A stretch of 64,000 bases of DNA from Vitis vinifera (Eukaryota; Streptophyta; Magnoliopsida; Vitales; Vitaceae), in NCBI RefSeq assembly GCF_030704535.1, contig NC_081808.1, forward strand, positions 22,819,501-22,883,500, in the 5' to 3' direction. The position numbers were made by a program, and so were the translations under genes. Positions 9,224 through 19,900 of the stretch are shown here, piece by piece. The notes below the pieces were generated by a model. It saw only the letters and a list, made by a program, of their open reading frames with translations. It ran no database searches and was not told the origin of the DNA. Each line of letters starts with the position of its first letter. Positions within the stretch are counted from its first letter, which is position 1.

Positions 9224-11677
9224 ATGAGACCGCTCCGGCGATCGATGGTCGGATTCTTGAACCGGGCTCTTCACAGTGATGCTGACACCACATTTGTCGA
9301 ATCTTTTTCGTTGTTACTACGAAAACATTCAAAATCCAAATCGATTAGAGAGTGTAAACAAATCCACGCAAAGCTGTTGATCTCAGAAGCAATCTCGGAA
9401 ATCTACGTGGCAAATACTGTGTTGAGTTTCTACTCAAAGTATGGTGATTTTTATAATGCACGCCTTATGTTCGATCAAATGTCTCACAAGAATGTTGTTA
9501 CATGGACGTCCATGATTTCAGCTCTCGTTCATCATGGGTTCTACCTTAAAGCACTCAATCTGTTCAAAGAAATGCTTGAATCTGGTGCTAGACCGAACCA
9601 GTTCACTTTTTCGGTTGTGGTTCGGGCCTGTATAGGTACTGCGTCTCTTGATTTGGGTTTACAAGTTCATGGGTTGATCATTCGTTTGGGGCTTGAGACA
9701 GATGAATTTGCAGGGAGTTCACTTGTGGATATGTACTTCAAAATTGGGGGTAGCCTTGAGGATGCATGTTGTGTTTTTAGTAGGTTGTTTAGGAGGGACT
9801 CTGTTATATGGAATGTTATGATTTCTGGGTTTTCTCAGATTGGTGATGTTAGTGAAGTTTTTCGATTGCTTTCGGAGATGTGGGTGCTTGATGGGTTGAA
9901 ACCCAATGATTTCACGCTTACAAGTTTGCTCAAGTGTTGTTGTTTGCTGGGAGAGGTTCAGCAAATTCATGGGCTTGCCTTAAAACTTGGAACCGAAGTT
10001 GATGTAGTGGTGGGCAGTGCTTTAGTAGATGCATATGGAAAGTGTGGGAATATGGAGTGGGGTCGAAAAGTTCTGAATTCAATGGAGTGGAAAGATAGTT
10101 TTGTTTGGAGCTCAATCATCTCTGGTTATGCAAGGAATGGCAGTGGAGACGAAGCTGTTTGTTTGTTTAGGGATATGTGTAGACAAGGCATGAAACCTGA
10201 CCAACATGCATTGTCAAGTACCCTGAAAGCTTGTGCTGAGATTGAAGACTTAGAAACAGGAGTTCAAGTTCATAGTCAGATGATAAAAAATGGCTACCAC
10301 AGTGATTGCTTTGTAGCAAGTGCTCTAATTACTCTTTATTCAGATTGCAATGAAATTTGTGAAGCACATAAGTTGTTCAGAAGGATTGATGATAAAGATA
10401 TTGTGGCTTGGAATTCAATGATCCTGGGTTATGCTCAAATGGAGGAGGAATCTTCTTACCACTGCATCAAAATTTTCCGAGAACTTTGTCAAACCCCTGC
10501 ATTGAAACCAGATGGAGCCACTATAATTGCCATTCTAAAATCATGTCAGAATCAAGCAGGTCTAATAACAGGCATTCAGATTCATACAATGATAATGAAA
10601 TCAAGCCTAAGTTGTGAAACTCTTATTTGTAATGCTGTAATCAACATGTATTCCAAATGTGGGGATGTTGATGATGCATATAAAGCTTTCATTGACATAG
10701 TTCATAGAGATGCAATTTCATGGAGTTCTATAATTGGAAGTTATCAACAGAATGGTTTTGAACTGGAAGCTCTGAGCCTTTGCAAGGAGATGTTAGCAGA
10801 TGGGGTCTATGTAACCAGTTTTAGCCTTCCATTGTGCATTGCAGCTTGCTCAGAACTTGCAGCTATAGATGTGGGTAAACAGTTCCATTCTTCTGTTATC
10901 AAGCTTGGTTTTGATGGAGATGTCTATGTAGGGAGCTCTATCATAGATATGTATGCGAAATGTGGATTCATGGAAGAATCCCAGAAAGCCTTCGATGAAC
11001 AAGAAGACCCAAATAAAGCAACGTTCAATGCACTGATATCTGGATTTGCACATCATGGAAAAGCTCTCGAGGCAATAGAATTATTCAAAGAAATGGAAAA
11101 GATGAGCTTAGTTCCCAACCAAATCTCTTTCTTAGCTGCTCTATCAGCCTGTAGCCATGCAGGTTTGGTGGAAGAGAGTTTATTTTTCTTTGACTTGATG
11201 CATAAAAAATATAACATTAAGCCAGAATCTGAGCATTATTCGTGCCTGGTTGATGTATTGGGCCGTGCTGGAAGGCTTGAGGAAGCATACCAAATCATAC
11301 AGAATGATGGAAAAGAGCAGGCATGGAGAACATTACTAAGTGCCTGTAGGAATTATGGGAATGCAGAAATTGCAGAAAAATCTGCAAGGAAGCTAATGGA
11401 ACTGGATCCTAATGATCATGCGTCATATGTTCTTCTCTCCAACCTCTACTCAGGAGAGGGAAAATGGGAACAAGCTTTTAAGCTGAGGCAGAGAATGGTG
11501 GAGATTGGAGTGAAGAAAGATCCAGGAAGCAGCTGGTTGATATTCAGAGAGCAGGTTCATCAATTCTCGGTGGGTGATTTTTCACACCATGATATGAGGG
11601 AGATTTTAGGTGAATTGAACATATTGAATAAACACATCAATAGTGCTGGTTCTTGGCATGTTAGTGTTGATTGTTAA
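9224..11677 (+). CDS. Pentatricopeptide repeat protein, PLS class, E subgroup
   Basis: An intronless gene for 817 aa. I start at ATG 9224 (MRPLRRSMVGFL); the open frame runs 18 bp further upstream only to a TTG. The arginine-rich, acid-free start suggests an organelle presequence, more likely mitochondrial. From about residue 60 come tandem P, L and S repeats, with signatures such as VVTWTSMISALVHHG, FVWSSIISGYARNG and AISWSSIIGSYQQNG. The C-terminus has the E region (WRTLLSACRNYGN, YVLLSNLYSGEGKW, DPGSSWL) and an early E+ stretch (VHQFSVGDFSHHD), but no DYW deaminase domain. Family knowledge: such proteins bind organelle transcripts and usually direct C-to-U editing with a DYW partner. The target RNA cannot be read from sequence. 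A foldback MULE occupies the promoter side. Confidence 0.95.
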   Translation: MRPLRRSMVGFLNRALHSDADTTFVESFSLLLRKHSKSKSIRECKQIHAKLLISEAISEIYVANTVLSFYSKYGDFYNARLMFDQMSHKNVVTWTSMISALVHHGFYLKALNLFKEMLESGARPNQFTFSVVVRACIGTASLDLGLQVHGLIIRLGLETDEFAGSSLVDMYFKIGGSLEDACCVFSRLFRRDSVIWNVMISGFSQIGDVSEVFRLLSEMWVLDGLKPNDFTLTSLLKCCCLLGEVQQIHGLALKLGTEVDVVVGSALVDAYGKCGNMEWGRKVLNSMEWKDSFVWSSIISGYARNGSGDEAVCLFRDMCRQGMKPDQHALSSTLKACAEIEDLETGVQVHSQMIKNGYHSDCFVASALITLYSDCNEICEAHKLFRRIDDKDIVAWNSMILGYAQMEEESSYHCIKIFRELCQTPALKPDGATIIAILKSCQNQAGLITGIQIHTMIMKSSLSCETLICNAVINMYSKCGDVDDAYKAFIDIVHRDAISWSSIIGSYQQNGFELEALSLCKEMLADGVYVTSFSLPLCIAACSELAAIDVGKQFHSSVIKLGFDGDVYVGSSIIDMYAKCGFMEESQKAFDEQEDPNKATFNALISGFAHHGKALEAIELFKEMEKMSLVPNQISFLAALSACSHAGLVEESLFFFDLMHKKYNIKPESEHYSCLVDVLGRAGRLEEAYQIIQNDGKEQAWRTLLSACRNYGNAEIAEKSARKLMELDPNDHASYVLLSNLYSGEGKWEQAFKLRQRMVEIGVKKDPGSSWLIFREQVHQFSVGDFSHHDMREILGELNILNKHINSAGSWHVSVDC

Positions 11678-12173
11678 TAGTAAAAGGACCATATGGAACC
11701 TCAGATCAAGTAACCAGGGTCCCATCTATTCAAATTTTTTGTGACTACAGTACCAAAAAAAGTTTTGAATTATCAAAAAATAATTTCCAATATCTTGTTA
11801 CATTTTTGGTGTAATTTTTACATCACTGCATTCAAACATCCCCAAAGTAGGAAAGTTGGTATCTATTTTTCTGTCTGACATGAGTATACGTATTTCATTC
11901 ATGCATAAGTCATTGAGGTGTAGAGCATAGACAGACATGATATTTCATCAATTAGTTGCCATAAAATATTTTTTCATGCACTATTCTAATTTATGATGTC
12001 ATAGATATTGCGGTTCAGGATTAAAATATCAATTTTGATGGATATATCGAGATATATTGATAGACATTTTGACATAAAATATCGATGAAACGAAAATTGA
12101 TTAAAACTCGTGAAAATGTAATGAAAATCTAAAAAGCGATAGGAGTAATAATGGACATTTTGAAATTATTTTG

Positions 12174-12178
<5 letters not shown>
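11678..12178. other. 3' flank of the PPR gene
   Basis: AT-rich sequence that must contain the 3' UTR of the PPR gene. Near 12005-12100 there are short repeats of the kind TATCGAGATATATTGATAGAC. No gene seen. Confidence 0.5.

Positions 12179-12229
<51 letters not shown>
12179..12229. repeat. (TA)n microsatellite, about 25 units
   Basis: Uninterrupted TA run of about 50 bp, the longest simple repeat in the window. Confidence 0.95.
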
Positions 12230-12234
<5 letters not shown>

Positions 12235-12338
12235 CATATTCAATGATAATATAATGTGTATCAATTAAAAAAATATGAATTTTGTAAGTGTACATTTATT
12301 ATTAAGTTACATTAAATATTATTTGATAATAATTTTAG

Positions 12339-13130
12339 AGAAAAATAGGTTTTGACTCACTAATTTGAAAAGATTTAGAAAGAAAAACCTCAATTTTTAT
12401 AAATCAATTTTATTTTCACCCATTTAAAAATATTTTAAAATACATACATTTTTATAATTATTTCCTAAAATACCCTTTTATTTGATAATATTAAATAAAA
12501 ATATCAAAAAATTAATTTATTTTAATTTAATAAAAGTATCTTACAAATAAATATATTATAATTTTTTTATTATATAATATGATATACAAATTATTTTGGA
12601 AAAATTCTCTAATTAATAATAATTTTATATCCTAAATTATATAAATCCACTCATCTTCTCATTTTTTTAATAAAATTGAATAAAAATTTTGTTAGTTGAC
12701 ATCAACAATAAAATTAAATTAAATTAAATTGAAAATACAATTAAAACTAAAATACTTAAAAATTAAATATAATTAAAACCAAAAAAATAAAATATTAACT
12801 CTCATTGTATTTCTAACTCTTTCTCAAATATATATTTTCCACTATATTTTTATATTTTAAACGTTAAAGCTTTTTTAGTTTTAATTATATTTTTAATTTT
12901 TAAAATTTCTTATTTTATTGATCTCAAATAAGTTTCCACCGTAAAAGAAATTATGAATGTTATTAACCTCACAAATAAGAGATCATTTTAATCAATAATT
13001 ATTTAACTTATAAAAAAATACATGTATTTTAAAATATTTTTAAATTGATGAAAATAAAACTGATTTATAAAAGTTAAGATTTCTTTTTTATATATATTTT
13101 TAAATTAGTGAGTCAAAACTCACTATTCCC
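12339..13130. mobile_element. Long-TIR non-autonomous DNA transposon, copy A
   Basis: About 790 bp with imperfect inverted repeats of about 145 bp. The left arm begins near GGTTTTGACTCACTAATTTG at 12348 and the complement of the right arm begins GGGAATAGTGAGTTTTGACT at 13130. The arms share blocks such as TTTATAAATCA and TTTAAAAATATTTTAAAATA. The interior is pure AT-rich DNA with no coding frame. The same termini and interior occur in copy B at 45575-47629. Flanking ATAAT-rich sequence prevents a firm target duplication. Confidence 0.7.
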
Positions 13131-13982
13131 ATAATATTATGACATTGATAATAACATGTCTAACTTGAAAATATATTTAATATTTAAAATATAATATATT
13201 TAATTCAAATGTATTCGATGTAAATAAACGATGATATATATATAAATTTTATCATTATTACGATGATTTTATATTTTTTGATAAAAAATTAAAATGAAAT
13301 AATTTAATTTATTTTATTTATTAAAATATTCTTTTAATATTTTGGTTTTATGATGAATTTTAATATATTAATGTTAAATTATCAATACTCCCAAGGAAAA
13401 ATTCACCCTCAAGAATATATTAATTAAAAATGAACCATTTTATTGATAAATGAAGCCATTTCGTTAAACACCTACATGCAAAACGGTCTTCTGTCGTGTA
13501 AATAGCAATAACCTGACACAACTCCACAAGGTCGAGTCCAAATGCCAAACCAAACAGTTTATGCAACTAGCCCCTTGCTTGATTCTTAACAAGAAAGACA
13601 TAACAGAAGCCAACCCAACAACAGGCACAATGCAAAATCCGAAAAAGAAACTCTCAACTAAAATGATCGTATGGTTTCTGCTTTTAAACATCTATGCCGT
13701 TATTGGTTGTGCAGATGTTTCAACAGGAACTGAATAATCAAAGCTGAGGTGCCAAAGTCCTACGATCCTTTTAATACATTTCTGAAATTCATAATACAAC
13801 CAAGAGAAAATATAGTGCCTTACCATGTGAACTAATAAATAAGAATTATCTTTCTAATGTACAATGGTAGGCTAAATCACAAGCTTTGCAACATCCAGAG
13901 CCAAAACACTCTGCACTGGAGGAATTGCTGATGGTTTGATGCCCTCTGTTAGATAGACCAGAGGACGCCAGGAGACTCGTTA

Positions 13983-16900
13983 CTAGGACTCTAGACTAAG
14001 ACCGTCATCATCCTCAACATTCTCAGGTGAGGTTGTCTCTGGAAAGAATTCTTCCTGGGGATACATCTGGTGAAATAGCTGTCAAGTACAAGCAGAGGGA
14101 CAAAATTCTAGTCAGCACTCTTGAGATGTGATGATGATTCTGAATAGCAATAAAATAAAGTCTCTACATCTATGATTCCAAGCTTAGAATGTGAAAGATC
14201 CTTCTTGTGACTTTAAGAATCTTTAGAAATTACCTTTCAGGTGTTTTAATATATTTTAGGATATAAGTGACATAGTTCATCAAAACTTTAATCAGTTTCA
14301 AATGTTTCTCGTTTGTTAACAGATTGGGGCCCAGGTGGATGAATTTTTTGAATATATCTGCTTTATGTTTCTAAAAACAGAAAAACTATATGATGTGAGC
14401 CAAAAACACAAAATCAAAAGATCAATTTAACGAACAGATAGTCCATTGGACACCATGACAGTCCATAGTTCATCATATCCATACATGATTTAAACATCTG
14501 GTTAATAATCTGTTTTCATGATGGACATTCTTTTCCAAATTTTCTTAAATAAAAAGGATGCAGTGTCCTGGACTATTGTAGTCCAACACTTTCTGAACTT
14601 CCAAGCATAATTTTTCTATTTCTGAAAAAAAGGTTTTCTCCTAAATAACTTCCACTAATAATTTCTGCTCATCTATATTAAACGGAAACTCAAGAAAAAT
14701 GGGCATGTACAGTACAGCTTGTAAGGAAGGGTCCTAAGGACATCTGCTTCCTGTATTAGTATGATAATTAAAATTTAATGTACCATTTTACTAGGGTAGG
14801 AGTGGATCTGTGTTACTAGAAAATTGAAGATGAAAGAAGAACAGAAGAGGATTGACTGGCAGAGGAAGCAGCACCAGAAATTGCTGAAAAGGAGAAAGCC
14901 ATTTGGCAGGCAGTCATGGAGGCAGCATCTCAGAGGATTGCACAATTGGAAGCACAGGGGAAAGTGAATGCAGAAATGAAGGCACTGCAAGATGCAAAGA
15001 AAAGGAGAGCATTCTTGATACTCTAGGTGAAATGAATTGTACACCAAAATTGAAGAGATTAAAGTGGCAAAGATTTCCTTGCCAAATTTTGAAAGACTAG
15101 GGAAAGGGGCCAGGACTCTGTTTGTAAGGGCTTTCTTGGATCATATACATCTGGCAGTCAAGGTTGTCAGTCTAGATGCAACATAAGGAAGGTCACAATT
15201 GCAGCCAGATGTGAGTGACAAAATTTATTTCCAGTCACAATAAATCGATTTTCATTTTTAAAAATAAAAAATAAAAAATTGGGATAGACCAGTAGCCATG
15301 AATTGAATTTAACCAATCTTGAAAAAACTTTCCGTGACAATTGGGTCCATTCAAGAGCACAATTGGGCTAAAGAAAGCAACTAGTCCAAAAAATTAGAAA
15401 CTGAATTGCTAGTGAAACTCTGGAACCCCTCTACTCCTTTAAGAAAAAGAAAGAAAAAAGGAACAGCTAGAACATATGTTTTTCAATTCTATAAACCTCA
15501 CTAAGTTAAGATTTTACTGACTAAAACTCAACCCTTCCAACACATTAATGCTGTCAGACAGCACTTTGCTCATATTTGATTTTGAAGTTGATCAATGGAC
15601 GATAAACATGACAAAATTACAAGATACAGCATTCTTATATTCTTTGCTACTAGAAGCTTTTTCAAGAACAAATTGAAGTTTTCAGGTACACAGTATCCTG
15701 CTCATTGTCTTCGAAATGAACAGTTAATCAAGCAGTCTATAGTTGAATCCAAAAAGAAAGGAAAAACACTAAAGGGATATCAAAATAGAGGTTGTAGGGA
15801 AACTAGCAAGGGTAGAAACCTTAAAACATATTGGAAAAATCAAGTTGAAAAGGAAGAAAAAAGGATTCGGCTTAGATATATCGACATTGTCATGTTAACC
15901 TGCCATTGATTCAAACGATTTATGATTCAACCATTTTAGGCCAGAGAACTTAACCAAAGTAAATGATTTTGTAAATGGAGAGGTTTCTCAACTTATAGCA
16001 ATCAGACAGCAGACTGGTTGGTGCTCACAGACCTTCAACCAGCCAGCCTGGTCCAGTCTCTTTTTCAAACCATTGATACTACTCAGAAGAAATCAATTGT
16101 ATCCCTCTGCTTAATTTCTAAAATTTGAACATAAACACCAAAACCACCCTTGGACACTGAAACCTGGGGAAAACAAGGCATTAAAGACTCTACTGAAGAT
16201 CCCATTTCAAAAAGTTATACCACAATTCAGAGAAAGACAAGTCAATCCAAAATCCACTTATATTTTCAACACTAAACACAAAAAACAAGTTCTGTTTGAA
16301 CAGTTACTTTTAACTCTAGCAAAAAATATCAATCAAATAAATACCTCCTATTTATTTCTGGTGTGTTTTGGCTAAACCGTTAGGAAAAGGAAAAATAAGA
16401 TGATTGTGGCAATCCAACAAAGAAGCTTAGCGCATCTGGTGTGCCACCCATGCCAATACACAAACATTCATATATGCATCTTAAATTAGAAACCTCAAGA
16501 AGACAGTGCAAGTATCCATTTCTATTAGACAAACTTTCAATTTGAAGAAAATAACAAGAAAACAAGCATGGAATAAGAGAACTAATGATAAGGAAAGACA
16601 TAGATATCAAAACCGCATAGACAATGGTGTTATACAAATAGCAAAGTGGAAAACATGAAAATTATTCAAAGCAAAATCGTGTACAGGATTCTTTACTTAT
16701 TTTATATTCTCTTTTCATCTTGAACAACACATTGTAGGAGGTTTATCTAGAAAACAGGATGAATTTCCTGATATAAGTAACATAAAGCAATGTTGAGAAG
16801 TGATTCATAGCTAAACCAACAATTAGTTCTATAATAGAGGTCAATTAGGAAATAATTACCTTTACCGTTGCATCTAAAAGAACATTGTAATTCAGATTCC

Positions 16901-19900
16901 CATCTGGCATGGAGGTGGAGCTGATAGATTCAAATGAACCCTGAATTGACCAAAGGTTCTATTAGAATGACATCAAGGGTAGCAAGTCAAACCATAGGCT
17001 CAAGTATATTGCAGGATTTGTCATATTGGAAGCTCAAATTGTAATGGAATATGATAAAAATTATAAAATGGTTATACCTACTAGCAGTCACAGATTTCTG
17101 CAGCAAGAACTTCAAATCTAGCAAGATCAGTGAATAATATCTTATACAATCAATAACAGAACAATGTTTTACAAACATTTCTACATTCATTGTTCCTCAA
17201 TGATCGCAATACCAAGTACTTCCTGGCAAGCTCCAACATGATCAGATTTATAAATATGAACAAAGCTAAAATCCCCCTAGAGCTCAACCTACATTTCTCA
17301 TTCTGTTTGTCCCACTTGCTTGGCCCTTCCTCAAAGGGCTCCTTGTGTAACAAGTGCATAATATCCATTGGAAAGTCCATGGATTGTATCGTCAACTTGA
17401 TAAATTAATTTCAAGATATAAGCCTTTCATATTATTACAAGTTTTTAAAAAGATCTTCCATTCTTCTATCTAATATACTGCTTTTTCACAAATGTTGTGG
17501 GTTCAAATACCCTTGGATTCGCTCTTCATATAATTCACATAGTTGCTAAAAACTTACGATACAACATTACGATACATTTTGTATGGAAATCGATACATAT
17601 TGCAATCTGTATCTTATCTTAAAGCGTATCTTACGATATATATATATATATATATATACACAATACATGACATGATACGTGATATAACAATACAAAGATA
17701 CACACATCAACTATTTTCTATCATTCTTAAGAACATTCAAATTAGTTTTTCTTGTTAAAAGAATTTATTACATTAATTGTTGAAAATGTACTAAAAGATT
17801 AAAACTTGAACATTAACGGAGAAATAGGTAAAATAATCTTATATAAAAAGTTACATTCTTGTTGTCAAATGTTAAACTAGAAGTCAAGTAAGTTTATTTT
17901 TACAATGAATATTGAAGAATTTTTATTTGAATAGTTTGAATGTTAGCATTGAAAATGATGGTGATTAATGGATACAAATTTTTACTTAATATATTAGCTC
18001 TTTTTTATTTCTTTTTCGATGGGGAAGGAATAAATAAATCAATCAATCAACACAATAAACACATATGCCTATTAGAATTTGGAACTAAAAATCAAAGCTA
18101 AAAATTGAAAAAGTTTAGTTTTGAGGATTATATGATGAATCTATATACTAAAGTCATATTTTGTTAACTTGAACTCATCAAAACTTTAATTTTCAATGTT
18201 TTCATATGATATGATATAGTTTTTTTTTTTTTTTTTGTAAATAAACGGAATATATTAAAGGCACAACAAAGTACACACGGAGTATACAAATATGGCCAAA
18301 AGGCAAGCACGAGAAGAAACAAGAAAAACTAATACCCACCTCCTTACCAACACCAAACCCCCATGGAGGCTAGAAAGTCCCTAGCAGAATCTTAAAAGGA
18401 GAAAAAAAAAAAAAAAGCAATTGGCCACCCAACCCCAACAAAAAAACCCCTTTCTAGGAAAAAAAACCTCTAAAGACCGACTGTGACCCCTTCTGTTAAG
18501 TCCCTGCACCCTTTCTCTTTCCCTTTATAGTGGATGGAGAGTTATTGTAATTGACTGAGCACTCGAGCTTTCGAATTTCCTTCTCAAACCGAGAAGAAGC
18601 CAAGGGTTTTATCCTTCCCCTTAACACCTTAACCCCACACCCTTTTTTCGAATCCAATTTCTTGAGAAGAGAATTGATTTCTTTTTTGAAACCCGCAACT
18701 GGCATCCCCAAATAGTTATTGAACTCAACAAAACCATTGGGAAAACTCACTAAATCCTTCCCCTTTGCCACACCTCCTAATCCAAGTCCCTAAGAGAATC
18801 CACCTTGTCAACCCTAGACTCCAACAACTTGTTTGAAGACCCCTTCACTACCTTCCTTGAAAACTCTAGCAAAGACCCATCTTGAGACAACATCTTTAAA
18901 GGTTGACAACCAGGGGTCGTAGGCCCCGAGGAAGAGAACAAAGGAGGCCAAGGATGTTTGTTCACCTCCACCATGAGAACTTCATTAGTGATTGCTACTC
19001 AGGAATCCACCATTGTCACTGAGAAAGGGTTTGTTCTCTTCTTCAATGCACCTTCTTTGCTCCTCTCACACCTTTCTATTGCCACAAGGGCTTTATCCAA
19101 GGACGCAACACTAGAAGGCCCCGACATTGGCATTGGGGATGTCTCACACCTCTCCACCATTGCCCAACCGTGCCCCCCCTTCCCGCCTCTCAGCTGCCAT
19201 ATCATCACCACCCTCTTGCACCAATGCTCAAGCCTCTTCAAAAACGAGAAGCCTTAACGAACCCACAAAACCTCTATCTATAACCCCACAAGGGCATCCC
19301 TCCCTTGAGGCCACTCTTTTTTTAAATCTTAGAGAAATTAGGGCTCAGCCCAAACTTAAAAAATCCCCCCTGCAAGATCTGACTCCAACCAAGCCAGGTC
19401 CATGTCTTTTGAGCCTTGGGCCTCCCCCACCCCCTAACAACCCATAAACTGAGACCCAAATCCCAGCCCATCAAAGTCACTTTTGAAACCCGTCTCAACC
19501 AAACACATCCTTCCTTCACCAGCTATATCCCTCTCATCGCCACATAGAACATCCCCTCCTTCTACAGCGTTCTCAACTACTACACCCTCACCTGTATTCT
19601 GTTTCATGTACGAACATGGCACGTCCACATCCACAGACAGCAAAGGTTGTGCTTTCTTTCCCACACCTATGTTGGCATGTGAGCCACCCATCACATCATC
19701 CCTAACCTCCAACTCACCATGCTCATTGCTACAACTTCTTGGCACTACTAGCGAAAAACAAGGTGGCACTTCCCACCACAACTAAAAGGAGAAACTGGCA
19801 TTGCCTACTACCACATTCAACACCCCAGGCAAAACTCTCCCAACTGATTTAACCAAGATCCTTGCCCATTGCAGATTGAACATACGAGCAGTGTCTTGAT

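Noticed and set aside
12101..12295. Minus-strand frame rich in isoleucine-tyrosine repeats
   Set aside because: It is a translation of the TA microsatellite.
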